A stretch of 64,000 bases of DNA from an uncultured Desulfovibrio sp. (GCF_944324505.1 NZ_CALUWO010000002.1:248001-312000), one strand, 5' to 3'; counted from the stretch's first letter, positions 9,348 to 17,725 are shown. The notes: generated by a model from the letters alone, not told the origin. Made by a program: numbers and translations.

Positions 9348-10084
9348 GCCGCGTCCTCCCCGGCACCTGTGCCATCTTTCACGGGTGCCCGTCCGTCTCC
9401 CGCGGGCAGTGCGGCCCGCCTGCGCCGGAAGCGCAGCAGCTCGGCCGAGGCCAGCAGGCCGATGCACAGTCCCGATGTCACCAGCACAAGCAGCGTGGCG
9501 CGGGCATCGTTTCCGGCCTGAAAGGCATCATAGATGGCCAGGGCCAGCGTCTGCGTCCGGCCGGGAATATTGCCGGCCAGCATGAGCGTGGCGCCGAATT
9601 CGCCCATGCCGCGCGCAAAGGCCAGCATGAGACCGGCGATGATGCCGCGCGCGGCCAGCGGCAGGGACACGCTGGCAAAAACGCGCCATTCCGATGCCCC
9701 CAGCGTGCGGGCGGCGTTCTCCACGCGTTCGTCCACCTGTTCCAGGGCCGCGCGGGCCGATTTGTAGATGAGGGGAAAGACCACCACCGTGGCGGCCACC
9801 ACGGCCCCCTGCCAGGAAAAGATAAGCGTGATGCCCACATCGGCCAGCCACTGCCCCAGCACTCCCCGCCGGCCCAACAGCATGATGAGATAATAGCCCA
9901 CCACCGTGGGCGGCAGCACAAGCGGCAGGGAGCACAGGGCATCGATGACGGCCGGCAGGGGGCCGGACCGCCGCAGCAGCAGACGAGCCAGGGCCAGGGC
10001 GCCGATCGAGGAAAAAAACGTGGCCAGGGCCGCAACCTTGAGCGACAGCATGAGGGGAAAGAACAGGGCAAGCTGATCATCCAT
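9344..10084 (-). CDS. modB: Molybdate ABC transporter, permease
   Basis: Inner-membrane permease of about 246 residues with five or six hydrophobic segments. The ModB/CysT loop appears as ENAARTLGASEWRVFASVSLPLAARGI, where ModC docks, and LAFARGMGEFGATLMLAGNIPG is typical of ModB. I chose ATG 10084, which has GAGG upstream; a GTG at 10096 would add four residues. It overlaps modC by 4 bases and follows modA after about 130 bases containing a strong hairpin. Confidence 0.95.
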   Translation of the reverse strand: MDDQLALFFPLMLSLKVAALATFFSSIGALALARLLLRRSGPLPAVIDALCSLPLVLPPTVVGYYLIMLLGRRGVLGQWLADVGITLIFSWQGAVVAATVVVFPLIYKSARAALEQVDERVENAARTLGASEWRVFASVSLPLAARGIIAGLMLAFARGMGEFGATLMLAGNIPGRTQTLALAIYDAFQAGNDARATLLVLVTSGLCIGLLASAELLRFRRRRAALPAGDGRAPVKDGTGAGEDAA

Positions 10085-10115
10085 ACGGAAAGACACCTCG
10101 CACCATACAGCGGAG

Positions 10116-10144
10116 GGCGGAGCCTCCCCAGGGGGAGGTCCGCC
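10116..10144 (-). promoter_or_regulatory. Intercistronic hairpin between modA and modB
   Basis: On the minus strand GGCGGACCTCCCC and its near-complement form a stem with a very small loop and no T tail. Such stems after binding-protein genes often protect the upstream mRNA and lower downstream expression; that role is inferred. Confidence 0.5.
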
Positions 10145-10212
10145 CGTCCGTCATGTGCGTGCAGCAAAAGAATGGAATACGGCAGAACAGTTCCTGCCGG
10201 CGGCGGTCGTCC

Positions 10213-10986
10213 TTACGGACGGGAGAAGCCATAGCGCGCCAGAACGGCGGCCCCCTCCTCCGAGAACAGGAATTCCACAAAGTCCCTGCCGCGCGCGGGA
10301 TTCTTGCCGGTGGTGGCCACGGCCACGGGATAGAGCACGGGGGTATGCCCCTGCGCCACCAGCGCCACGTCCACCTTCTGTGCCATCTGCCTGGCATCCG
10401 TGGCGTAGACGAAGCCCGCGTCCACCTCACCGCGCGCCACGTAGTCCAGTACCTGACGCACACTGTTGCCCATGATCAGCGCGGGCTGCACGGCATCCCA
10501 CAGACCGGCATGGGTCAGGGCCTGCCGCGCATAGCGGCCGGCGGGAACGGAGTCGGGATTCCCCACCGCTATGCGCTTACAGCCCTTCAGGTCCTCCATG
10601 CTGCCCAGCTTCTTGCTGCCGGCAGGCACGATGAGCACCAGTTCATTTCGCACAAAATCACGCCGCGTGGCCGGGTCCACCACCCCGGAAGCCACGGCCT
10701 TGTCCATGGTCTCCTGGTCAGCCGAGGCAAAAACGTCCACCGGCGCGCCTTCCTGCATCTGCTTGAGCAGCGGATTGGACGCCGCATAATTGGTATGCAC
10801 CACCAGACCAGGGTTCTTTTTTTCAAACAGACTTTTCAGCTCGCCAAAGGCATTGGTCAGACTGGCCGCACCGGAAACGATCATTTCCTCGGCCATGGCC
10901 GCAGCCGGAGCCGCCAGCAGCAGGACAGCCAGCAGCAGGGCCGCCACGCCGCCACGCCGCCAGGTCAAAACAAACCATGTTCGCAT
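10213..10986 (-). CDS. modA: Molybdate-binding periplasmic protein
   Basis: Substrate-binding protein of the ModABC importer. 257 residues. It starts with a basic signal peptide (MRTWFVLTWRRGG, hydrophobic core, AAAMAEE cleavage region). Mature-protein motifs include VSGAASLTNAFGELKSLFEKKNPG, NYAASNPLLKQM, VDVFASADQETMDKA and the late YATDARQMA, all typical of ModA oxyanion contacts. The start at 10986 is preceded by GGGGAGAG. It heads modABC, divergent from tunR. WtpA/TupA-type tungstate specificity cannot be excluded by eye. Confidence 0.95.
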   Translation of the reverse strand: MRTWFVLTWRRGGVAALLLAVLLLAAPAAAMAEEMIVSGAASLTNAFGELKSLFEKKNPGLVVHTNYAASNPLLKQMQEGAPVDVFASADQETMDKAVASGVVDPATRRDFVRNELVLIVPAGSKKLGSMEDLKGCKRIAVGNPDSVPAGRYARQALTHAGLWDAVQPALIMGNSVRQVLDYVARGEVDAGFVYATDARQMAQKVDVALVAQGHTPVLYPVAVATTGKNPARGRDFVEFLFSEEGAAVLARYGFSRP

Positions 10987-11070
10987 ATGTGCTCTCCCCT
11001 CACTATGTTTGCACCAAAAAACCATGCGTCTGTCATGCCCTGTCCCCCGCATCCTGACAAGCAGCTCACG

Positions 11071-11097
11071 TTTCCCCCCAAAAGCGTGACAGGGAAA
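11071..11097. promoter_or_regulatory. Inverted repeat TTTCCC-N15-GGGAAA between modA and tunR, candidate TunR site
   Basis: Arms at 11071-11076 and 11092-11097 in the divergent modA/tunR region, 41 bases before the tunR start. Position and symmetry suit an operator for the adjacent regulator; the assignment to TunR is inference. Confidence 0.45.
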
Positions 11098-11137
11098 TAT
11101 GCTTGCAGCCTGCTGATTTTTCATACTAAGATGCCGC

Positions 11138-12247
11138 ATGGCAAAAAATGCTGCTTCTGAACGTGACAGGCTGGAAACCCTCTGGCGCTCCCTGAGCAGC
11201 CGCGACAGGCAGTGGCTGCGCCAGCGCCTCCAGCGCCGGGTCTCCCACGCGCTGACGGAGGAAGCCCCGCAGCTGGCGGCAGACGAGTGCCGGGCCGCGG
11301 AGGAATGGTTCCGCCAGCGCTGTCTGACGGCCCGCACCCTGCCGGAACGCAGCGCCCGGCTGCGCCTCTGGATCATTTTTCTGCTGCTGCGCTACGGGGG
11401 CCTGCGCCTGGTGGAAATCTTCGCCCTGCGCGAGGAAGACCTGGACTGGGAACGCGCCAGCCTGCACATTGCCGGCAGGCATGCGCGCACCGTTCCCCTG
11501 CCGCCGCACGTGGCCCGCAGCCTGCGGACCACCCTCGCGGACCCGCAGAGCTTTGGCGCGCCCCTGCAACTGCGCTGCGATGCCAGCCTTATCCGCCGCA
11601 GCCTTGCCCGCTGCGCCAGGGACTGCGGCCTTCCCCCCGGTCTGCTTTCGGCGCGGCAGCTGCGCCTCGGCAGAGCACGGGAGCTGCTGCGCCAGGGGCT
11701 GCCCGCCCCGCTTCTGGACCGTTTTCTTGGCCGCAGCAGCCGCCCGGAGGCCCCGGCATCGCTGCGCTGTTCCCCCCATACCGCACAGGGCCTGCTGTGC
11801 GAATATGTGACCGAAGAGGAAGTGGAAGGCCGGAAAAGCAGTGCCCGCAACCGCCTGCACGGCCGCGTGACCGGCTGCCGCCCCTGCGGCCTGGTCTCGG
11901 CGGTGGAACTGCTCACCCCCGGCGGCCTCAGCCTGCTGGCCTATATTACGGAAGGCAGCCGGCGGCGCATGCACATTCACAACGGACAGCGCCTTGTGGC
12001 GCACATCAAGTCGCCGCTTATCCATCTTGTGGGGGACGGCGTGACGCCGCCTCCCGATGCCACCCGCTTTCGCGCCCGCATCACGCAGGTGCGGCAGGAT
12101 GAGCGCTGGCGCGAAATTCTGCTCCGCCTCTCCGACGGCACGCAGCTCTGTGTGCTGCAAGACGGCATACGCCTGCCGGCACTGGCGCCGGATAATGAAA
12201 TCAATGCCTGGTTCAGCCCGCTGAGCGTCATTCTGTTGCAGGAATAG
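11138..12247 (+). CDS. tunR: TunR-type tungstate/molybdate-responsive regulator (integrase-fold DNA-binding domain plus two TOBE domains)
   Basis: Likely regulator of modABC. 369 residues. Residues 1-225 resemble the catalytic domain of tyrosine recombinases: LLRYGGLRLVEIFAL keeps the first box Arg (Arg90), but the HxLRH box is RQLRL (173-177) and LGHSS has become LGRSS. The catalytic set is therefore broken and strand exchange is unlikely. Residues 236-298 and 309-369 look like two TOBE oxyanion-binding units. This architecture matches the TunR family described in sulfate-reducing bacteria. No strong ribosome binding site is visible; TACTAA ends 8 bases before the ATG, so the leader may be very short. 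Alternative: a true integrase, which I consider unlikely. Confidence 0.85.
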   Translation: MAKNAASERDRLETLWRSLSSRDRQWLRQRLQRRVSHALTEEAPQLAADECRAAEEWFRQRCLTARTLPERSARLRLWIIFLLLRYGGLRLVEIFALREEDLDWERASLHIAGRHARTVPLPPHVARSLRTTLADPQSFGAPLQLRCDASLIRRSLARCARDCGLPPGLLSARQLRLGRARELLRQGLPAPLLDRFLGRSSRPEAPASLRCSPHTAQGLLCEYVTEEEVEGRKSSARNRLHGRVTGCRPCGLVSAVELLTPGGLSLLAYITEGSRRRMHIHNGQRLVAHIKSPLIHLVGDGVTPPPDATRFRARITQVRQDERWREILLRLSDGTQLCVLQDGIRLPALAPDNEINAWFSPLSVILLQE

Positions 12248-12304
12248 GTCGTCACGCCGGCCTGTCTGCCGCGCTTTCCCGCACGCTCTCCCTGCCGTCA
12301 TGGC

Positions 12305-12333
12305 TTGCCAGCCGCGCAAATTCGGGCTAACAG
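12305..12333 (+). promoter_or_regulatory. Possible promoter of the 12400 gene
   Basis: TTGCCA (12305-12310), 17-base spacer, TAACAG (12328-12333). The -10 is weak. Confidence 0.35.
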
Positions 12334-12399
12334 CATGTGCCACAGCTTGACGACAGCCCGTTCTCACGGTAGGGACTCCCTCCCTCACAAGGAGCACTC

Positions 12400-14085
12400 A
12401 TGAGCGAACACGCCACCGATACCCGCCCCCGCAAGTCCCTGCGGGAATCTGTCTGCGATATTGACCGGGACATTCTGCGCCTGCTCATGCGCCGCCATAA
12501 TCTCCTGCGCCGCATGTACAACGCCAAGGGCCACCTGGATCCGGCCGAAGAAAAATTTCTGCGCGAAACCTGGGAAGCCGCCGCCTCCCGCCTCAGCCGC
12601 GACCCGCGCCTGAGCAGCCGCTTCTTCACCCTCATGCAGGAAGTGGAATTTCTGCCCCGTCCCGATGAGGAACCCGCCGAAAAGCGCCCGGCCTTCAATC
12701 TGGCTCCCGCCTCCGCGCCGGTACGCCTGAGCATGCGCGCTCCCCTGGCCTGCCGTGTCACCCGCGCCTGGCTGTATCTGGCTGCGGCCGCCGGCCAGCC
12801 CCTGCGCCTGTCGCCCTGCCTTATGAACGATCCCATCGTGGACTGTGTGAAAATGCTCAATCAGCTGGGCGCTGCCCTCACGCGCGAGGGCAGCGGCGTC
12901 AGCGTGCTGCCGGCTCCGCCCCTGGGAACGCCCGACAAGGTGATCCACGTGGGGGACAGCGCATGGAATTTCTACATGATGCTGGGGCATTTCCTGGGCC
13001 GTCCGTCACGGGCCAAATTTATCGGGGATGCCAGCCTGCGCCTGGCGGACTTTTCCGTAGCCCGCCGCTTTGTGGGCCAGATGGGCGCCCGCATGGTCCA
13101 GGCCGTCCCCCGCTGCGACGGTCTGCCCGTGCGGCTGGAATGTTCCGGCGTGCTGCCGGACAGCGTGCGCCTGCCCGCCGATGCCCCCGTGGAACTGGCC
13201 GAAGGCCTGCTGCTGGCTGCGCCCTTCTATGCGCAGCCCCTGTCGCTGGACCTGACAGACCTTGCCCAGCGCGACATGCTGCTGACCCGCATACTGCCTG
13301 TCCTGCAACAGGCCGGCGCCGATGTGCATCAGACGGGAACGGTGCTTCGCGTGGTGCCCTCCCGCCTGTCCATCCCGCAGCATCCCGACCTGCCGCTGGA
13401 AGCCGAGCTGGGCATGGGTCTGCTGGCCCTGGCGCCGGCCCTGGGCGGCAGCGTGCGCCTGGAAGGCCGCTGGCCCGCCACGCCCGATGCGCAGGCCGGC
13501 CTGGACTGGCTGCGCCTGCTGGGCATGGCCCCCGCCTGCGAGCATGGCGCCCTCTCTCTCAGCATGGACGCGCCCCTGACCACACTGCCCACCGTGGCCC
13601 TGCCGCCGGCCTTCCCGGCATGCTGGCAGCCGCTGGTCCTGGCCATGGCGGCCCTGGCGGCCCTGCGCTCCGGCACGGCCAGCCTGCCCCGGGAACTGCT
13701 GCACGACGAAACCTTCCGCACCGATGCCGAAAGTTTCTTCCACGCCCTGCAACTGCGGCTGGACGAGGATGCCACCCTGCACCGCAGCGACGCGACCGAC
13801 ACAGACACCCCGCAGGGACGCGGCTGGAACGCGCCCACGCCCGTATGGGCCATGGCCCTGGCCATTGCCGCCTGTGCCCGCGGTCCCCGTCAGCAGGTGC
13901 GGCTGGGCAATCCCGGTGACATCACGGCCCTTTTCCCGGCCTTCTGGCAGCTGTACAACAGCCTGCCTGCCCCGCAGATGGAGCGCACGCCGGCGGAAAC
14001 GGCTCCGGCTCCGGCTCAGCGCCAGCGCCGCCGCATCATCACCTCGGCTCTGGCCGATATCCCCGACATGCCCGACGAGGACTAG
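12400..14085 (+). CDS. Chorismate mutase domain fused to degenerate EPSP-synthase-like domain
   Basis: 561 residues. Residues 12-85 match an AroQ-type chorismate mutase. Aligned to E. coli PheA, Arg11, Arg28, Lys39, Arg51 and Glu52 fall on Arg15, Arg32, Lys43, Arg55 and Glu56 with identical spacing; Asp48 is replaced by Lys. Residues about 108-520 follow the EPSP synthase fold (for example KFIGDASLRLADFSVARRFVGQMGA). The lysine of the SKS(I/S)SNRA motif is absent (APLACRVTRA), NSGT is DSAWN, and the catalytic-Asp and KESDR blocks are lost. A functional AroA is at 1-817, so this is probably a mutase or a regulatory pseudoenzyme of aromatic synthesis. The tail is rich in Pro, Ala and Arg. AAGGAG precedes the start. 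Confidence 0.75.
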   Translation: MSEHATDTRPRKSLRESVCDIDRDILRLLMRRHNLLRRMYNAKGHLDPAEEKFLRETWEAAASRLSRDPRLSSRFFTLMQEVEFLPRPDEEPAEKRPAFNLAPASAPVRLSMRAPLACRVTRAWLYLAAAAGQPLRLSPCLMNDPIVDCVKMLNQLGAALTREGSGVSVLPAPPLGTPDKVIHVGDSAWNFYMMLGHFLGRPSRAKFIGDASLRLADFSVARRFVGQMGARMVQAVPRCDGLPVRLECSGVLPDSVRLPADAPVELAEGLLLAAPFYAQPLSLDLTDLAQRDMLLTRILPVLQQAGADVHQTGTVLRVVPSRLSIPQHPDLPLEAELGMGLLALAPALGGSVRLEGRWPATPDAQAGLDWLRLLGMAPACEHGALSLSMDAPLTTLPTVALPPAFPACWQPLVLAMAALAALRSGTASLPRELLHDETFRTDAESFFHALQLRLDEDATLHRSDATDTDTPQGRGWNAPTPVWAMALAIAACARGPRQQVRLGNPGDITALFPAFWQLYNSLPAPQMERTPAETAPAPAQRQRRRIITSALADIPDMPDED

Positions 14086-14100
14086 GCCCGCCTTCGGCAA

Positions 14101-14157
14101 AAAAGAACAGCCCCGCTGCATGCACGAATACCGTGCCGGCAGCGGGGCTGTTTTCTT
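14101..14157. terminator. Bidirectional terminator
   Basis: 14-bp stem AACAGCCCCGCTGC (14106-14119) with its complement (14139-14152), T-rich tail on the plus strand and an A-run giving a T tail on the minus strand. It ends the converging genes at 14085 and 14180. Confidence 0.85.
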
Positions 14158-14179
14158 GCTGGCAAGATATGCTGGCGCG

Positions 14180-14713
14180 TCAGCGCATGGTCCGGGCAAA
14201 GCCCTCCTCATGCACGCGGGAGAAATCCACCGCGTCCTGCGGGGCCTTCTGCTCATTCGGGTAGCCCACGGCCAGGGCGCACAGCACGCCATAGTGGTCG
14301 GGAATGCCCAGCAGGGCGCGCACCGCCTCTTCCGAGGAACGCGGCGGCTCTTCCGCGCTGCGGCGCAGGCGCAGCTGTATCCAGCAGGACCCCAGCCCCT
14401 CGCTTTCGGCTTCCAGCTGCAAGAGCATGGCGGCCACCGAGGCATCCTCCACCCAGACATCGCTGCGGGAGGTATCCGCCACCACCACCACGGCCAGCGG
14501 TGCCGTGGCCAGGGCCACGGTGCCCGGCGCCTTGCAGGCCCGCAGTCGATCCAGGGTCTTCCTGTCCTGCACCACCACAAGTTCCACGCTTTTCCGCCCC
14601 ATGGACGACGGCGCCAGCAGCGCGGCCTCCAGAAGGCGACGCACCGTTTCCGGCTCCACGGCTTTTTCCGTAAACTGCCGGATGCTGCGGCGCCGCCGCA
14701 GAAGATCAAGCAT
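14180..14713 (-). CDS. Nitroreductase family protein
   Basis: 177-residue FMN-dependent oxidoreductase of the nitroreductase superfamily, substrate unknown. Family features are the N-terminal RRRSIRQFTEKAVE (FMN phosphate contact), LLEAALLAPSSMGRKSVELVVVQD, the middle VWVEDASVAAMLLQLEAESEGLGSCWIQL, and LLGIPDHYGVLCALAVGYP near the end. AAGGAGG precedes the start. It is separated from the upstream lipoprotein gene by a terminator, so it is probably a single-gene unit. No specific function can be read from the neighbours. Confidence 0.85.
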   Translation of the reverse strand: MLDLLRRRRSIRQFTEKAVEPETVRRLLEAALLAPSSMGRKSVELVVVQDRKTLDRLRACKAPGTVALATAPLAVVVVADTSRSDVWVEDASVAAMLLQLEAESEGLGSCWIQLRLRRSAEEPPRSSEEAVRALLGIPDHYGVLCALAVGYPNEQKAPQDAVDFSRVHEEGFARTMR

Positions 14714-14782
14714 GGCAAACCTCCTTGTCTGCCTGTTGGGCCGCCCGCAGCGATCCCGCAGGACCGGCTTCCGGCGGCGGAA

Positions 14783-14808
14783 ACAAAAAAACCGCTCCGA
14801 AGAGCGGT
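14783..14808 (-). terminator. Terminator of the lipoprotein gene
   Basis: Minus strand ACCGCTC-TTCG-GAGCGGT (14808-14791) with a stable UUCG tetraloop, then seven T and TG. Confidence 0.92.
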
Positions 14809-14830
14809 CATGACCATCAAAGGCAGGAAA

Positions 14831-15313
14831 CTATCGCATGATTTCGCCCCACAGGCTCCCGCTGCGCTTTTCCATGCCTTCCAGCTTGACTTCGCACACA
14901 CGGACGGCCAGGGGCTGCGCAAGCCCCGTGCGCATGGCCGAAACCACAAAGACGTAGGGCCGCGTTTCGCCACTGGGCGGACAGGGGCCGGAATACAGCC
15001 TGGTCAGCGCGCCTTCGGGAATCTCGCCCGATCCGTCATTGGTCCAGGAGCCGCCGCCCAGCAGGCGTTCCACCGGGGCCTTCTCCAGCAGGCGCACATC
15101 AAAGTGCGTTGTTCCTTCCGGGGCATTGCGTACCGTAATGCGGGGCGAAAGACGCGAGCACTGATGCACGGGCAGCACTTCCACGGCCACGCTCATGTCG
15201 GCAGGTGCCGGTTCCGGAGCCGGAGCCTCCTCTTTGCCGGCGCAGGCGCCCAGAAGCATTCCGGCCAGCAGGCAGCATGGCGCCAGCCCGCGACGGACAA
15301 GGAAATTCCGCAT
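14831..15313 (-). CDS. Predicted lipoprotein, unknown function
   Basis: 160 residues. The N-terminus MRNFLVRRGLAPCCLLAGMLLGACAG is a lipoprotein signal peptide with lipobox LLGAC. After a Pro/Ala/Glu linker comes a compact domain with Cys pairs and stretches such as SPRITVRNAPEGTTHFDVRLLEK and TRPYVFVVSAMRTGLAQPLAVRVCEVKLEGM, suggesting a small beta-sandwich. I do not recognise the family. GGGAGG lies upstream of the chosen ATG. It is divergent from the aminotransferase gene and followed by its own terminator, so it is expressed alone, presumably anchored in a membrane facing the periplasm. Confidence 0.8.
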   Translation of the reverse strand: MRNFLVRRGLAPCCLLAGMLLGACAGKEEAPAPEPAPADMSVAVEVLPVHQCSRLSPRITVRNAPEGTTHFDVRLLEKAPVERLLGGGSWTNDGSGEIPEGALTRLYSGPCPPSGETRPYVFVVSAMRTGLAQPLAVRVCEVKLEGMEKRSGSLWGEIMR

Positions 15314-15333
15314 GACAACCTCCCTGGTAGCAA

Positions 15334-15363
15334 TTGCCATAGACCATGCTTAAGAGCTATAAC
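15334..15363 (+). promoter_or_regulatory. Probable promoter of the aminotransferase operon
   Basis: TTGCCA (15334-15339), 18-base spacer, TATAAC (15358-15363), about 40 bases before the start codon. Confidence 0.55.
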
Positions 15364-15404
15364 CAATCCCCGACAGATTGACAACTTGTTTAGGAGGGCA
15401 AACC

Positions 15405-16592
15405 ATGTCCATTCTTTCCGACAGTGTTGCAGGCTACCTGGAGCATGCCTCCTGGATTCGCCGCATGTTCGAGGCCGGCGGCCAGCTCAAGGCCAAATAC
15501 GGCGCCGACAAGGTCTATGATTTCAGCCTTGGCAATCCCGATCTTCCCGCGCCGCCCGCGGTGGAGCAGGGCCTGCGCGCCTTTGCCGACCACGCTTCCG
15601 AACCCTTTGCCTTCGGCTATATGTCCAATGCCGGTTTCCCGTGGGCGCGCGCCCAGCTGGCGGCCTATCTGAGCCGCGACTGGGGCCTGCCCCTGCATGC
15701 CGGTCAGGTCCTGCTGAGCTGCGGGGCCGCCGGCGGTCTCAATGCCTTTTTGCGCGCAGTGCTCAATCCCGGGGAAGAGGTGCTGACCTTTGCCCCCTAC
15801 TTTGTGGAATACGGCTTCTACGTGGCCAACCACGGCGGCACCCTGCGCACCGTCATGAGCAAGGCCGATACCTTTGCCCCGGACCTTGAGGCCCTGGAAG
15901 CCGCCATTACGCCCAAAACCCGCGTGGTGCTCATCAACTCGCCCCACAACCCCACCGGCGTCATCTACAGCCGCGACGAAATCCAGGCCCTGTGCGATCT
16001 GCTGGACCGCAAGACCAGGGAACTGGGCAAGCCCATCTGGCTGCTCTCCGACGAACCCTACCGCTTCCTGGCCTATGACGGAGCGGAAGTGCCCACCCCG
16101 CTGGCCTTTTACCGCTACAGCGTGGCCGTGAGTTCCTTCTCCAAGAACATGTCCCTGCCGGGCGAGCGCCTGGGCTATGTGGTCATTTCTCCCCTGCTGC
16201 GCGAACACGAAGAACTCATGGCCGCCCTGACCCTGACCAACCGCATCCTGGGCTTCGTCAATCCCCCGGTGGTGGGCCAGTATATCATGAAGGCCGCCCT
16301 GGGCAGCGAGGTGGACGTGTCCATCTACGCGGCACGGCGCAAGGCCATGGCCGAGGTCCTCACCAACGCCGGCTATGAATTCCTCATGCCGGCCGGGGCC
16401 TTCTACTTCTTCCCCAAGGCGCCCGGCGGCGACGACGTGGCCTTTGTGAACCGCCTGCTGGAAGAACGCGTGCTGGCCGTGCCGGGCAGCGGCTTCGGCT
16501 ATCCGGGGCACTTCCGCCTGGCCTTCTGCGTGGATGAAAGCGTTATCCGCCATGCGGCCGACGGCTTTGCCGCCGCCCGTGCGGCCTTCTAG
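15405..16592 (+). CDS. Class I/II PLP-dependent aminotransferase (aspartate aminotransferase-like)
   Basis: 395 residues. Fold-type I aminotransferase with SLGNPDLPAPP near the N-terminus, substrate/PLP segment NSPHNPTGVIYS, LSDEPYR (PLP pyridine Asp) and the Schiff-base lysine Lys247 in SSFSKNMSLPGERLGY. The C-terminal GAFYFFPKAP and RLAFCV close the small domain. The AspC-like core fits amino-acid:2-oxoacid transfer, but the exact amino donor cannot be read. The start has GGAGGG upstream. The next gene, a rhodanese, begins 8 bases after the stop, so the two form an operon ended by a hairpin at 17014-17043. Confidence 0.88.
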   Translation: MSILSDSVAGYLEHASWIRRMFEAGGQLKAKYGADKVYDFSLGNPDLPAPPAVEQGLRAFADHASEPFAFGYMSNAGFPWARAQLAAYLSRDWGLPLHAGQVLLSCGAAGGLNAFLRAVLNPGEEVLTFAPYFVEYGFYVANHGGTLRTVMSKADTFAPDLEALEAAITPKTRVVLINSPHNPTGVIYSRDEIQALCDLLDRKTRELGKPIWLLSDEPYRFLAYDGAEVPTPLAFYRYSVAVSSFSKNMSLPGERLGYVVISPLLREHEELMAALTLTNRILGFVNPPVVGQYIMKAALGSEVDVSIYAARRKAMAEVLTNAGYEFLMPAGAFYFFPKAPGGDDVAFVNRLLEERVLAVPGSGFGYPGHFRLAFCVDESVIRHAADGFAAARAAF

Positions 16593-16600
16593 GAGCCGTC

Positions 16601-16990
16601 ATGCGCCTGCTGTGCAGTTTCTGCCTGGTACTGCTGCTGCTCTGCGCCGCTGCCGTCCAGGCTGCCGAAATCCGGGAAACCAGCATTGACGAGGCCGCAG
16701 CCCTGCTGCGGCAGCCGCCCGCGGGCCTGACCATTGTGGACATCCGCACGCCGGAAGAATTCCGCAGCGGCCATCTGCCCGGAGCCGTCAACATGGACTT
16801 TTTCGGACCGCGCTTTGAAATGCAGGTGGACAGCCTGCCCCAGGGGGCACCCGTGCTGCTCTACTGCCGCACGGGCAACCGCTCGTCGCAGGCCCTGCCG
16901 CATTTTGCACAGTCGGCAGCGGGAACGGTCTATCACCTCTCCCACGGCATTTCCGCCTGGATGCAGAGCGGGCATCCCGTGGAACGCTGA
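16601..16990 (+). CDS. Periplasmic single-domain rhodanese
   Basis: 129 residues. Signal peptide MRLLCSFCLVLLLLCAAAVQA, cleaved around AEI. The rhodanese domain carries TIVDIRTPEEFRSGHLPGAVNMD and the active-site loop YCRTGNRS with the catalytic Cys near residue 89, then GISAWMQSGHPVER. It probably acts on reactive sulfur or cyanide in the cell envelope, which fits a sulfur-metabolising host; the substrate is not known. The ribosome binding site GGAG overlaps the upstream stop codon. Confidence 0.9.
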   Translation: MRLLCSFCLVLLLLCAAAVQAAEIRETSIDEAAALLRQPPAGLTIVDIRTPEEFRSGHLPGAVNMDFFGPRFEMQVDSLPQGAPVLLYCRTGNRSSQALPHFAQSAAGTVYHLSHGISAWMQSGHPVER

Positions 16991-17013
16991 AAACGCCCTT
17001 CCTGCCGTCTACG

Positions 17014-17043
17014 GGGCATGCGCCATGGCGCATGCCCTTTTTT
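17014..17043 (+). terminator. Terminator of aminotransferase-rhodanese operon
   Basis: A perfect 24-base palindrome (GGGCATGCGCCA and complement, 17014-17037) followed by six T. Confidence 0.9.
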
Positions 17044-17077
17044 GTATCTCTGCCACCAGCGGCATGCCCCCGGAGCG

Positions 17078-17725
17078 CTATCCGTGCCCTGCCGGGGCCG
17101 GACCTCCTGCCCCCAGGGCCAGCAGCTGCACCGTTGCCAGATGCTCCAGCTGCTCCGTCAGCCCCAGGGCCTCGGCAAGGCTGCCGCCGCAGGCGCACAG
17201 GCCGTGCCCGCACATCCACACGGCGGGGTGCTGTCTGGCTGCTTCCGCCACGCCGCAGGCCAGGGCCTGGCTGCCGGGAGCCTGTGCCGGCGCCACCCCG
17301 AGACGGGCACGCCAGACCTGGGACTCAAACAGGGGCAGGCGCAGAAAATCTTCCATATGACCGGCCAGCCGCATCCCCAGGGCCAGCAGGCGCGGCGGAT
17401 GGGTATGCAGAATGGCCCGGCAGTCCGGGCGGGCCGCATAGACGGCCAGATGCATGGCGCTTTCCGACGAGGCCGGTCCGCCGGCCAGCAGCGCACCGCT
17501 GCGGGCATCCAGCAGGCAGATGTCCGCGGCGGTCATGCGCCCCTTGCAGACGCCGGAACGGGTCATGAGCAGGCGCGGGCCGTCCTCGCTTTCCCACAGG
17601 CAGCTGGCATTGCCGTTGAAGCCCAGCAGGCCGCCGCCCAGCCAGGCCTCGCGGCAGCAGAACAGCATGTCCTGCACCAGGTCCTGCGGCAGCGTGTCCG
17701 CAGGCGGAACCGTAAGGGACGGCAT
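17078..17725 (-). CDS. Class II aldolase/adducin family protein
   Basis: 215 residues of the L-fuculose-phosphate aldolase/adducin fold. NGNASCLWE and LLMTRSGVCKG are substrate-loop regions, and AILHTHPPRLLAL carries two of the zinc-binding histidines; a later CGHGLCACGG supplies the third. The acidic residue (SSESAMHLAVYAARPDC) is in place, so catalysis is plausible. The substrate is unknown; methylthioribulose-phosphate dehydratase-like or sugar-phosphate roles are options. Its ATG overlaps the thiL stop by one base (TGATG), so it is the last gene of a coupled three-gene operon. Confidence 0.82.
   Translation of the reverse strand: MPSLTVPPADTLPQDLVQDMLFCCREAWLGGGLLGFNGNASCLWESEDGPRLLMTRSGVCKGRMTAADICLLDARSGALLAGGPASSESAMHLAVYAARPDCRAILHTHPPRLLALGMRLAGHMEDFLRLPLFESQVWRARLGVAPAQAPGSQALACGVAEAARQHPAVWMCGHGLCACGGSLAEALGLTEQLEHLATVQLLALGAGGPAPAGHG

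Noticed and set aside
11138..12247. Site-specific integrase marking a mobile element
   Set aside because: Catalytic residues are degenerate, TOBE domains follow, no att-like repeats or phage genes; it fits a regulator.
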